Shown: positions 1 to 7,957 of the stretch, piece after piece
Layout: every line of letters starts with the position of its first letter
Numbering within the stretch: the first letter of the stretch is position 1
Made by a program: the position numbers and the translations under genes
Notes under the pieces: generated by a model
The model's database searches: none
What the model saw: only the letters and a program-made list of their open reading frames with translations
Told to the model about the DNA's origin: nothing
Assembly: GCF_003031585.1 (NCBI RefSeq)
Contig: NZ_PWAA01000042.1
Span: 156,174-220,173, forward strand
Source of the DNA: Thalassobius sp. I31.1
GTDB lineage: Bacteria > Pseudomonadota > Alphaproteobacteria > Rhodobacterales > Rhodobacteraceae
DNA length: 64,000 nt
Reading direction: 5' to 3'

Positions 1-1728
1 GAGGGTATTCATCCGGGCTATGGGTTTCTGTCCGAGAACCCTGATTTCGTGGAAGCCTGTGATGCAGCCGGTATTGCCTTTATCGGGCCGTCCGCGAAAG
101 CCATTCGGGCGATGGGTCTGAAAGATGCGGCCAAGGCCCTGATGATTGAAGCGGGCGTGCCGGTTGTGCCGGGCTATCACGGTGAGGATCAGGATCCCAA
201 GCTTTTGAAGGCGGAAGCGGCGAAGATCGGTTATCCGGTGCTGATCAAAGCGGTAGCTGGCGGCGGCGGCAAAGGCATGCGTTTGGTTGAGGCGGATGCG
301 GATTTTGATGCGGCTTTGGCCAGTGCGATGGGCGAAGCTAAAACCGCCTTTGGCAATGATGCGGTGCTGATTGAGAAATTCGTGACCTCGCCGCGTCATA
401 TTGAGGTGCAGGTTTTTGGCGATGGCACATCAGCGGTGCATCTGTTTGAACGGGACTGTTCCCTGCAGCGCCGTCACCAGAAGGTGATCGAAGAAGCCCC
501 CGCGCCGGGCATGACTGCGGAAGTGCGCAAAGCCATGGGGGACGCGGCGACGCGCGCGGCCGAGGCAATCGGCTATGCCGGCGCAGGCACGGTGGAATTT
601 ATCGTGGATGGGTCAGGTGGCCTGCGCGCTGATGGGTTCTGGTTCATGGAAATGAACACACGTTTGCAGGTGGAACACCCTGTGACCGAGGTCATCACCG
701 GCGTTGATCTGGTGGAATGGCAGCTGCGTGTGGCGTCGGGTGAAAGCCTTCCGAAACAACAGGATGAGTTGACGATTGATGGGCATAGTTTTGAGGTCCG
801 GTTGTATGCGGAAGATGTGCCTGCGGGGTTCTTGCCTGCCACCGGCACGCTGACGCATTTGCAATTTTCTGAAGGTGCGCGGTCTGACAGTGGTGTGCGC
901 ACGGGGGATGAGATTTCACCCTGGTATGATCCGATGATTGCCAAGATCATCACCCATGGCGGATCACGTGACATTGCGCTGGGCAAGATGGCGCAGGCCC
1001 TGGCGGAAACGCAGGTCGTGGGTTCTGTGACGAACCTTGCGTTTTTGCGGGCGCTGGTGCGGCACGATGATTTCGCCGCGGGGCGCGTGGATACGGGTCT
1101 GATTGATCGTGACATTGATACGCTGACGCCCGATCCCGTGCCTTGCATTAAGGCGCGTAGCCTTGCGGCCCTGGGCTTTGCCGGGCTTGCGGGGGACAAT
1201 ACGCCGGAAACGGGTTTTGGCCTTTGGGCGCGTGTGCCGGTGACGGTGAAGTTCAGCCATAAGGGCGAGGAACTTGAGGCACGCATCACCACGATGACCC
1301 ATCGCAATTTCCACATTGAGCTGGACGGTGGTTTTACCACGGTGACGCGCACCGATGGCATCTGGTGGGTTGGCGGCGACAAAACCCCGGCTGAGGTTGT
1401 GGTTCTGGGCGACAATGTCACGGTGTTCTGGGGCAACAATTACCACTTTGAAGCTGTGGACGTGCTGGACGTGGCCCATGGTGCTGGCGGTGATCCAAGC
1501 CTGATCGAAGCCCCCATGCCGGGGCTGGTGAAGGCCGTTATGGTAGAAGCGGGGGCCGTCGTGAAAGAAGGCGATGCCCTGGCAGTGCTGGAAGCCATGA
1601 AAATGGAACACACATTGGCGGCAGCACGCGATGGTGTGGTGGCCGAGGTTCTGTGCGCAGCAGGCGGGCAGGTTGAGGCGGGTGCGGCCTTGATCCGTCT
1701 GGCGGACCAGGGTGAGGCCGCAGCATGA
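1..1728 (+). CDS. mccA: Methylcrotonyl-CoA carboxylase, biotin-carboxylase/biotin-carrier (alpha) subunit, 5'-truncated by the window edge
   Basis: The reading frame is open from base 1 and begins inside the biotin-carboxylase domain with the motif HPGYGFLSEN; the true start lies outside the window. The ATP-grasp glycine loop (GGGGKGM) and the ERDCSLQRRHQK and EMNTRLQVEHPVTE motifs are visible, and the C-terminus carries the biotin attachment motif EAMKMEH. This architecture is shared by acetyl-, propionyl-, geranyl- and methylcrotonyl-CoA carboxylase alpha chains. The methylcrotonyl assignment rests on the downstream HMG-CoA lyase and methylglutaconyl-CoA hydratase, the next steps of leucine breakdown. 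The stop overlaps the next ATG (ATGA), so the genes are translationally coupled. The carboxyltransferase (beta) gene would be expected upstream. Confidence 0.9.
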   Translation, partial: EGIHPGYGFLSENPDFVEACDAAGIAFIGPSAKAIRAMGLKDAAKALMIEAGVPVVPGYHGEDQDPKLLKAEAAKIGYPVLIKAVAGGGGKGMRLVEADADFDAALASAMGEAKTAFGNDAVLIEKFVTSPRHIEVQVFGDGTSAVHLFERDCSLQRRHQKVIEEAPAPGMTAEVRKAMGDAATRAAEAIGYAGAGTVEFIVDGSGGLRADGFWFMEMNTRLQVEHPVTEVITGVDLVEWQLRVASGESLPKQQDELTIDGHSFEVRLYAEDVPAGFLPATGTLTHLQFSEGARSDSGVRTGDEISPWYDPMIAKIITHGGSRDIALGKMAQALAETQVVGSVTNLAFLRALVRHDDFAAGRVDTGLIDRDIDTLTPDPVPCIKARSLAALGFAGLAGDNTPETGFGLWARVPVTVKFSHKGEELEARITTMTHRNFHIELDGGFTTVTRTDGIWWVGGDKTPAEVVVLGDNVTVFWGNNYHFEAVDVLDVAHGAGGDPSLIEAPMPGLVKAVMVEAGAVVKEGDALAVLEAMKMEHTLAAARDGVVAEVLCAAGGQVEAGAALIRLADQGEAAA

Positions 1729-2408
1729 TACGTTTACATCATGCACCGCAGGCGCGTTCTATGCGGGTGATTTGGGTGTTGGAGGAGTTGGGGCTGGATT
1801 ATGAACTTGTCAGCTACAACTTCTTTGACAAAAGCCTGCGCAGCGCGGAATATAAGGCGCTGAACCCGGCGGGGCGTGTGCCGGCGCTGGAACTTGGCAA
1901 TGGTCAGGTGATCTGTGAAAGCGGGGCTGCGGTGGAGTATCTGGCGGAGCTGGGCGAGGGGGCCTTGTCGCGTGCGCCGGGAACGCCTGAGCGGGCCGAA
2001 TATCTGGATCTTTTGCATTTTGCGGAAACCACAGGGCAGCATTGCGCGAACCTGACGCAAAGCCATGTGGTGGTCTATGAGGACTGGATGAAGTCCCCGG
2101 TTCTGATGGGGCTTGAGGCCAAACGCCTGGCGGTGACCCTGAAGCGGCTTGAGGCGAAGCTCTCTGATGGGCGGGACTGGATGCTGGCAGGTGGATTTTC
2201 TGCGGTGGATTGTGCCCTGGCGTATGGTGTGTTTGTCGGTGAGAAATTCACAAGCCTTGATGAGATGCCGAATTTAAGCGCATGGTGGGACAGATTTAAG
2301 GCGCGCCCAGGCTATGCCAAGGCCTTGCCGCGTGAGGGCGAAGCGCTGATTTACCGCAAAGATTTCTACCCGCCGCCTGAGGTGGTGAAACCGGAGGAAA
2401 CATCATGA
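1725..2408 (+). CDS. Glutathione S-transferase family protein in the leucine-degradation operon
   Basis: The protein has 227 residues. It starts with the beta-alpha-beta thioredoxin-like N-domain (MIRLHHAPQARSMRVIWVLE), has the glutathione-binding stretch NPAGRVPAL followed by ESGAAVEYL, and ends in an all-helical domain, as in cytosolic GSTs. Start and stop overlap the neighbouring genes by 4 bases on both sides, so it is co-transcribed and coupled with mccA and the HMG-CoA lyase gene. Its substrate is unknown. Placement suggests removal of a reactive acyl-CoA or electrophile made during branched-chain amino acid degradation, which is inference only. Confidence 0.88.
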   Translation: MIRLHHAPQARSMRVIWVLEELGLDYELVSYNFFDKSLRSAEYKALNPAGRVPALELGNGQVICESGAAVEYLAELGEGALSRAPGTPERAEYLDLLHFAETTGQHCANLTQSHVVVYEDWMKSPVLMGLEAKRLAVTLKRLEAKLSDGRDWMLAGGFSAVDCALAYGVFVGEKFTSLDEMPNLSAWWDRFKARPGYAKALPREGEALIYRKDFYPPPEVVKPEETS

Positions 2409-3259
2409 CAGAAGCGATTGAGATTTTTGAATGTGGGCCGCGGGATGGGTTGCAGAACGAGAAACGCCAGATCCCAACGGCTGAAAAGATTGCTTTGGTC
2501 GATTGCCTGTCGCGCGCTGGTTTTCGCCGAATTGAATGTGCCAGTTTCGTGTCTCCGAAATGGGTGCCGCAGATGGCGGACAGCGCGGATGTGCTGGCCG
2601 GGATCACGCGGGGTGAGGGCATCAGCTATGCTGCTTTGACGCCGAATATGCGCGGCTATGATGGGGCGATTGCAGCGAAAGCGGATGAGATTTCGATTTT
2701 TGGATCGGCGTCGGAGGGGTTTTCCAAAGCCAACATCAACGCGACGATTGAAGAAAGCCTGGAACGGTTTAAGCCGATCATGGAAGCGGCGCGTCATGTG
2801 GATCTGCCGGTGCGGGGCTATGTGTCTTGCGTGACCGATTGCCCCTATGACGGCAAGGTTGATCCGGGTGAAGTCGCGCGTGTGGCTGAGGCGTTGTTTG
2901 CCATGGGCTGTTACGAGATTTCTCTGGGCGACACGATTGGTCAGGCGACACCTGATAGCATTGCAAAGATGCTGTTGGCTGTGCGAGACGTTGTGCCTGT
3001 GCATCGACTGGCCGGGCATTATCACGACACAAGCGGGCGGGCGATTGATAACATTGATGCCTCGATTTCGCTTGGGGTGAAGGTCTTTGATGCAGCCGTG
3101 GGCGGTCTTGGCGGCTGTCCTTATGCGCCGGGGGCTGCAGGGAATGTGGCGACGGAACGGGTGATGGAGCATTGCGAACGGATCGGGATTGATACCGGGC
3201 TAGACGCGAACATCGTGCAGGAAGCGGCTGTTATGGCGCGTAAAATGCGGGAAAGCTGA
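2405..3259 (+). CDS. mvaB: Hydroxymethylglutaryl-CoA lyase
   Basis: A 284-residue protein of the DRE-TIM metallolyase family. Near the N-terminus it shows the PRDGLQNEK motif, and near the C-terminus GGLGGCPYAPGAAGN, which holds the catalytic cysteine of HMG-CoA lyases. It splits HMG-CoA into acetyl-CoA and acetoacetate, the last step of leucine catabolism. The ATG overlaps the stop of the GST gene (ATGA). Two perfect palindromes follow the stop codon and separate it from the hydratase gene. The symbol liuE is also used for this gene in other bacteria. Confidence 0.93.
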   Translation: MTEAIEIFECGPRDGLQNEKRQIPTAEKIALVDCLSRAGFRRIECASFVSPKWVPQMADSADVLAGITRGEGISYAALTPNMRGYDGAIAAKADEISIFGSASEGFSKANINATIEESLERFKPIMEAARHVDLPVRGYVSCVTDCPYDGKVDPGEVARVAEALFAMGCYEISLGDTIGQATPDSIAKMLLAVRDVVPVHRLAGHYHDTSGRAIDNIDASISLGVKVFDAAVGGLGGCPYAPGAAGNVATERVMEHCERIGIDTGLDANIVQEAAVMARKMRES

Positions 3260-3263
3260 GGCG

Positions 3264-3310
3264 CACAGATTTTTTGAAAAAATCTGTGTCGGAATTTTTC
3301 AAAAATTCCG
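3264..3310. repeat. Two adjacent perfect palindromes between mvaB and the hydratase gene
   Basis: Positions 3264-3288 form a 25-base palindrome with arms CACAGATTTTTT/AAAAAATCTGTG around a single G. Positions 3290-3310 form a second one with arms CGGAATTTTT/AAAAATTCCG around a single C. The pair ends just upstream of the likely ribosome-binding site of the next gene. In RNA each could fold into an AU-rich hairpin, possibly acting as a processing or partial termination signal inside the operon. The function is inferred. Confidence 0.8.
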
Positions 3311-3327
3311 GGTGCGAGTGGAGAGAT

Positions 3328-4122
3328 ATGATGACTTATTCTTATGAAACACTGGATATTGACGTTGATGATCGCGGTGTTGCCAGGCTGACGCTTGATC
3401 GCCCTGAGAAACACAACGCGATGAGCGCACAAATGCTGGTGGAACTGACAGATGTGGCCGGGCAGCTGGGCGCGGATGAGGCTGTGCGTGTTGTCGTGCT
3501 GACAGGCGCGGGCAAAAGCTTTTGCGCGGGTGGTGACTTGCGCTGGATGCAGGATCAGATGGCCGCAGATCCCGTGACCCGCATGAAAGAAGCACGCAAA
3601 CTGGCAGAGATGCTGCAGGCGCTGAACACCATGCCGAAACCGTTGATCGGGCGGGTGCAGGGCAATGCCTTTGGCGGCGGCATCGGGATGCTGTCTGTCT
3701 GTGACATTGCCATCGGTGTGGACGGTGCGAAGTTCGGCCTGACCGAAACCCGCCTTGGCCTGATCCCCGCGACTATCGGACCATATGTTCTGGCCCGCAT
3801 GGGCGAAGGCAAGGCGCGGCGTGTCTTTATGAACGCCCGGCTGTTTGGCGCTGAGGAAGCCCGCGATATGGATCTGCTGGCGAAGGTTGTCAGTGCCGAC
3901 GATCTGGATGCTGCCGTTGAAGCCGAAGTCACGCCTTATCTGTCCTGCGCACCGCGTGCGGTTGCAGATGCAAAGGCACTGGCCCGGGCGCTTGGCCCGC
4001 GCATTGATGATGACGTCATTGATATGTCCATTGCCGCGCTTGCCGGACGCTGGGAAGACAGCGAAAGTTCCGAGGGCATCGGTGCTTTCTTTGACAAACG
4101 CAAAGCCGCCTGGATCGTTTAA
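3328..4122 (+). CDS. liuC: Enoyl-CoA hydratase/isomerase family protein, probable methylglutaconyl-CoA hydratase
   Basis: The protein has 264 residues from the ATG at 3328; a second ATG follows directly at 3331. An in-frame start at 3274 exists but would translate through both palindromes and lacks a good ribosome-binding site, whereas GGAGAG precedes 3328. Crotonase-fold motifs are clear: RLTLDRPEKHNAMS, the first oxyanion segment GAGKSFCAGGDL and the second GNAFGGGIGM. As the last gene of the leucine block, hydration of 3-methylglutaconyl-CoA to HMG-CoA is the best assignment, although crotonase substrate specificity cannot be read from sequence. The gene converges with marC, 15 bases away. 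Confidence 0.88.
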   Translation: MMTYSYETLDIDVDDRGVARLTLDRPEKHNAMSAQMLVELTDVAGQLGADEAVRVVVLTGAGKSFCAGGDLRWMQDQMAADPVTRMKEARKLAEMLQALNTMPKPLIGRVQGNAFGGGIGMLSVCDIAIGVDGAKFGLTETRLGLIPATIGPYVLARMGEGKARRVFMNARLFGAEEARDMDLLAKVVSADDLDAAVEAEVTPYLSCAPRAVADAKALARALGPRIDDDVIDMSIAALAGRWEDSESSEGIGAFFDKRKAAWIV

Positions 4123-4137
4123 GCCTGCTCTGCCGGG

Positions 4138-4770
4138 TCAGCCAAGGCCCGGCAGCAGCACCTTCAGACCCGCAACAACCATACCAACCGCTATGGCGAC
4201 AAGGATCATGCCCATAATGCGGGTCATGATGTTGCGCATGGTCTGGGTCAGAAACCGCCCGATATCCCCGGCGAAGAACAGAACCACCAGCAGGATCATG
4301 AGAACCGCGCCGGTAACTGCACCATAGGTGATCCATTTTGTGAGTGTATCCGCCTTATGCGAGAACAGGATCAGCGTGGTCATCGTGCCCGGGCCCACCA
4401 GCATCGGGAAGGTCATGGGGTAAAAGGCGACGCTGTCCTGCTGATTGTGTTCTTCTTTCTCACTGTCTGTGCCGTGGTGGGCGCTGCTTTCACTGCCGTT
4501 CAGCATATGAAACCCGATCTGCGCCAGCACAAGACCACCGGCCACGCGGAAGGCATCGACGGAAATATCAAAGAAATTCAGGATCGCAGACCCCGCCCCG
4601 GCAACAACCGCGCATGTGATCAACGTGAAAAACACCACCTGCAGTGCGGTTTTGCGCTGGGCGGGGCGGTCAAGCGCAGAAGTCAGACTGAGGAAAACTG
4701 GCAGGTTTACAAAGGGGTTCATTACTGCAAAAAGTGCCCCGAACATGGACACTGCGAAGGGATCGGACAT
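4138..4770 (-). CDS. MarC-family integral membrane protein
   Basis: A 210-residue hydrophobic protein with six evident membrane segments and the family motif NPFVNLPVFLSLT close to the N-terminus, plus FYPMTFPMLVGPGT in the middle, both typical of MarC/YhcE-type proteins. A His/Glu/Ser-rich cytoplasmic or periplasmic loop (ESSAHHGTDSEKEEHN) lies before that second motif. The family was once linked to multiple antibiotic resistance, but no transport activity is established. The ATG is preceded by AAGGAAG. The gene is divergent from the DUF6446 gene and convergent with liuC. Confidence 0.88.
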   Translation of the reverse strand: MSDPFAVSMFGALFAVMNPFVNLPVFLSLTSALDRPAQRKTALQVVFFTLITCAVVAGAGSAILNFFDISVDAFRVAGGLVLAQIGFHMLNGSESSAHHGTDSEKEEHNQQDSVAFYPMTFPMLVGPGTMTTLILFSHKADTLTKWITYGAVTGAVLMILLVVLFFAGDIGRFLTQTMRNIMTRIMGMILVAIAVGMVVAGLKVLLPGLG

Positions 4771-4864
4771 TTTGTCTTCCTTATGTCAGGCTGAATGGAT
4801 GCTCTGTGCCATGCACGGGGCGGGCTGGCAATCGTAAGTTGTGCCAAAGACGGAGACCGGACCA

Positions 4865-5383
4865 ATGGGGAAATTTCTTGCAGGGAGCATTTTTGTGAGT
4901 GCAATCGCCGCAGGCATCCTGATGTATTACCTTCAGGTTTACGCCTTTTATGACGAGATCCCCGCAGGTGCCGGCGGCCGCGTAGAAGTTGTCTCTCTGA
5001 CCACGGATCTGCCGGAAGAAATCATCTTTGAGGATTTTGAAGGCATTGATTCAGACAGCTCGCCCCTGCGTTACCGTGCCTGTTTCACAACGCCACAAAG
5101 CCAGGCGATGATGACCGAAACCTATGTGACCTTTGAAGATGCCACCCCGCTGACCGCGCCTGCCTGGTTTGACTGCTATGACGCGGTTGAAGTGGGCGAA
5201 GCGCTTGAAGACGGCGAAGCCATCGCTTTCCTTGGTCAGAAAGATATCCACTGGGGCTTTGACCGTGTGGTTGCCATTATGCCGGACGGACGCGGTTTTG
5301 TCTGGCATCAGATGAACGCCTGCGGCAAAGAAGTCTTTGAAGATGGTCGCCCTGTGCCCGACCACTGTCCGCCCCGCCCGTAA
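4865..5383 (+). CDS. DUF6446-type membrane-anchored protein upstream of glyS
   Basis: A 172-residue protein beginning MGKFLAGSIF with one N-terminal membrane segment (about residues 5-24), followed by an acidic soluble part presumably on the periplasmic side. Two cysteine-containing stretches (RYRACFTTP and NACGKEVF) are present. The ATG at 4865 follows GGAGACCGG; an in-frame start eight codons upstream would precede that site. I recall this protein being conserved beside glycyl-tRNA synthetase genes in Rhodobacterales. Its function is unknown and the conserved linkage is the only clue. No glyQ is present in the window. Confidence 0.75.
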   Translation: MGKFLAGSIFVSAIAAGILMYYLQVYAFYDEIPAGAGGRVEVVSLTTDLPEEIIFEDFEGIDSDSSPLRYRACFTTPQSQAMMTETYVTFEDATPLTAPAWFDCYDAVEVGEALEDGEAIAFLGQKDIHWGFDRVVAIMPDGRGFVWHQMNACGKEVFEDGRPVPDHCPPRP

Positions 5384-5431
5384 CACGCCGCAAATCCGAA
5401 CCCGAATAAGATAAGCCCGAAAGCCAAGACC

Positions 5432-7753
5432 ATGCCTGATCTTCTGATTGAACTTTTTTCTGAGGAAATCCCCGCCCGTATGCAGGGGAAAGCCGCGGAT
5501 GACCTGAAGAAACTTGTCACCAATGGTCTGGTGGATGCCGGTCTGACCTATGCCTCTGCCGGTACGTTCTCGACCCCGCGCCGTCTGGTTCTGGCCGTAG
5601 AAGGCCTGTTGGCCGAAAGCCCTGAAGTGCGCGAAGAACGCCGTGGCCCGAAAGTCGGCGCGCCCGAAAAAGCGCTGGAAGGTTTCCTGCGCGGGGCAGG
5701 GGTAGCGCGCGCGGATCTGGTCGAGCGCGAGGAAAAGAAGGGCGCGTTTTACTTTGCAACCATCGTAAAGCCAGGCCGTTCGGCAGCCGATATTATCGCG
5801 GAAGTTCTGGAAGCTGCGATCCGCAACTTCCCGTGGCAGAAATCCATGCGCTGGGGCACCGGTTCCCTGCGTTGGGTGCGTCCGCTGCATTCCATCCTTG
5901 CACTGCTGAGTGACGAAACCGGCGCAACTGTTGTGCCAATGGACATCGACGGCATCACATCCGGTGATTTCACCGAAGGCCATCGTTTCATGGCCCCGGG
6001 CCGCATTTCTGTGACGTCCTTTGAAGATTACGCCGCCAAACTGAAAACCGCCCATGTCATTCTGGACGCCTCGGAACGTCAGGACATGATCTGGCAGGAC
6101 GCCACAAATCAGGCCTTCGCCCAGGGGCTGGAAATCGTCGAAGATCCCGGCCTTCTGCGTGAGGTCGCGGGCCTGGTCGAATGGCCTGTCGTGCTGATGG
6201 GCGACATTGCCGCTGACTTCCTTGATCTGCCGCCTGAGGTGCTTCAGACCTCTATGAAAGAACATCAGAAGTTCTTCTCTGTGCGCGATCCGAAGTCCGG
6301 CAAAATCGTGAAATTCATCACCGTTGCCAACCGCTCCACCCGCGACAATGGCGCGACCATTCTGGCGGGGAACCAGAAGGTGCTGTTTGCCCGTCTGAGT
6401 GATGCGAAATTCTTCTGGGAAAACGATCTGCGCGTGGCGAAGGGTGAAAAGATGGAACCCTGGCTGGCCAGCCTTGCGAATGTGACCTTCCACAACAAGC
6501 TGGGCTCACAAAAAGAGCGCATTGAACGGATCGCAGCACTCGCTCGTGAACTGGCGGCTGTTGTGGGCGCAGATGCTGATCTGGCGGAACAGGCCGCGCG
6601 CGTGGCCAAGGCCGATCTGTCATCCGAGATGGTCTATGAATTCCCGGAACTGCAGGGGCTTATGGGCCGTTATTACGCGACGGCCGCTGGCCTGCCTGCG
6701 GAAGTGGCCGAGGCCTGTGAAGCCCATTACTCCCCGCTTGGCCCCTCTGATGATGTGCCCACCTCTGATGTCTCCGTTGCCGTGGCGCTTGCCGACAAGC
6801 TTGACCTGTTGACAGGCTTCTGGGCAATTGATGAGAAACCCACAGGCTCGAAAGACCCCTTCGCCCTGCGCCGCGCCGCCCTTGGTGTGATCCGTCTTGT
6901 GTTGGAGAATGGGGTGCGTGGAAGTCTCTTAGATCTCCTCAGAACATCGGCTCAAGCTCATCATCTTGGTTGGTCACGGGTAGCTGAATTGTGCGTGTGG
7001 TTGGAGTTGCTCTCTGAAAAGCAGAATATCGCACGTTTTGAACGCCGTGAAAAATCAGTTTCCTGGTCTCGGGATTGCGATGACAAATTTGAGGCAATCG
7101 AGTATCGACTGACTTCTGATGATCTTATTTTGTCTGACGGTGACGCTGATAACATTGCGGAAAGCGCAGAAAAGGTAATGGGGAGTATCCATCCTTTCCC
7201 CAAAGCACTTACTGTTTCTTTTTTGCTTCCTGACCTTCTCTCCTTCTTCCACGACCGCCTGAAAGTCTTCCTGAAGGATCAGGGCATTCGTCATGACGTG
7301 ATCGACGCCTGTCTTGCGATGGACGGCAACGATGATCTGGTGCTGCTGGTCAATCGTGCCAAAGCGCTCTCTGCACTGCTAGCGACAGATGATGGTGAAA
7401 ACCTGCTCCAGGGCTTTAAGCGCGCCAATAACCTGCTGACACAGGCCGAGGAAAAAGACGGTGTCGAATATTCCTACGGCGCGGATGTGAAATTCGCGGA
7501 AGACGACAGCGAAAAGGCGCTCTTTGCCGCGCTGGATCTGGCCGAAGGAAAAATCGCCCCTGCGATGAAAACGGAAGATTTCGCCGCTGCCATGGGCGAA
7601 ATGGCCGCTCTGCGTGCGCCGGTTGATGCGTTTTTTGAAGCCGTGCAGGTGAATTCAGACAACCAGGTCGTGCGTCGCAACCGCCTGAACCTGCTGTCCC
7701 GCATCCGCACCATCTGTCTTTCTGTGGCGGACCTGACCAAAGTTGAAGGCTGA
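5432..7753 (+). CDS. glyS: Glycine--tRNA ligase, beta subunit
   Basis: The 773-residue protein begins MPDLLIELFSEEIPARMQ, the standard start of GlyS, and contains MKEHQKFF and FHNKLGSQKER of the core, the segment ADKLDLLTGFWAIDEKPTGSKDPFALRR, and a C-terminal helical anticodon-binding domain. With GlyQ, which is not in the window, it forms the alpha2beta2 enzyme charging tRNA-Gly. At about residues 494-600 (roughly 6912-7236) there is an extra stretch, visibly AT-richer and of different codon use than the flanks, inserted before the usual DLLSFFHDRLKVFL motif. A strong terminator follows the stop codon. Confidence 0.96.
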   Translation: MPDLLIELFSEEIPARMQGKAADDLKKLVTNGLVDAGLTYASAGTFSTPRRLVLAVEGLLAESPEVREERRGPKVGAPEKALEGFLRGAGVARADLVEREEKKGAFYFATIVKPGRSAADIIAEVLEAAIRNFPWQKSMRWGTGSLRWVRPLHSILALLSDETGATVVPMDIDGITSGDFTEGHRFMAPGRISVTSFEDYAAKLKTAHVILDASERQDMIWQDATNQAFAQGLEIVEDPGLLREVAGLVEWPVVLMGDIAADFLDLPPEVLQTSMKEHQKFFSVRDPKSGKIVKFITVANRSTRDNGATILAGNQKVLFARLSDAKFFWENDLRVAKGEKMEPWLASLANVTFHNKLGSQKERIERIAALARELAAVVGADADLAEQAARVAKADLSSEMVYEFPELQGLMGRYYATAAGLPAEVAEACEAHYSPLGPSDDVPTSDVSVAVALADKLDLLTGFWAIDEKPTGSKDPFALRRAALGVIRLVLENGVRGSLLDLLRTSAQAHHLGWSRVAELCVWLELLSEKQNIARFERREKSVSWSRDCDDKFEAIEYRLTSDDLILSDGDADNIAESAEKVMGSIHPFPKALTVSFLLPDLLSFFHDRLKVFLKDQGIRHDVIDACLAMDGNDDLVLLVNRAKALSALLATDDGENLLQGFKRANNLLTQAEEKDGVEYSYGADVKFAEDDSEKALFAALDLAEGKIAPAMKTEDFAAAMGEMAALRAPVDAFFEAVQVNSDNQVVRRNRLNLLSRIRTICLSVADLTKVEG

Positions 7754-7767
7754 CACAGCTTGTCATA

Positions 7768-7808
7768 AGGGACCGTCGCCTCAATCTGGCGGCGGTCCTT
7801 TTTTCTTT
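7768..7808 (+). terminator. Rho-independent terminator after glyS
   Basis: The stem pairs AGGGACCGTCGCC with GGCGGCGGTCCTT (one G-U pair) around the loop TCAATCT and is followed by a T-rich run from 7799. Confidence 0.85.
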
Positions 7809-7812
7809 TCAG

Positions 7813-7863
7813 TCTAAATATCCCCGGGGAATCCATCGCAGATGGATGGGGGCTGGCCCCCTT
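7813..7863. repeat. Copy of a GC-rich intergenic palindromic repeat
   Basis: The unit has AATATCCCCGGGG, a short ATCC/GGAT hairpin, then GGGGGCTGGCCCCCTT. The same order (TATCCCGGGGG, a GTCCC/GGGAC hairpin, GGGGGCTGGCCCCC) recurs at 21015-21053, so this is a dispersed repeat family of non-coding DNA between transcription units. Confidence 0.7.
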
Positions 7864-7957
7864 CCGGTTTTTCGCCAGAAAAACCGCCACGGATGATGCA
7901 TTACTTGTCAGATGCCATAAACGCGCTATGCTGCAATGAAGCAGAAAAGGTGCCGCA

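Noticed and set aside
3274..3327. Extended N-terminus of the enoyl-CoA hydratase starting at 3274
   Set aside because: It would translate across two perfect palindromes, has no ribosome-binding site and adds residues foreign to crotonases.
5051..6493. 480-codon open frame on the minus strand opposite glyS
   Set aside because: It is the antisense of a clearly recognised synthetase, has no family signature, and long antisense frames are usual at this GC content.
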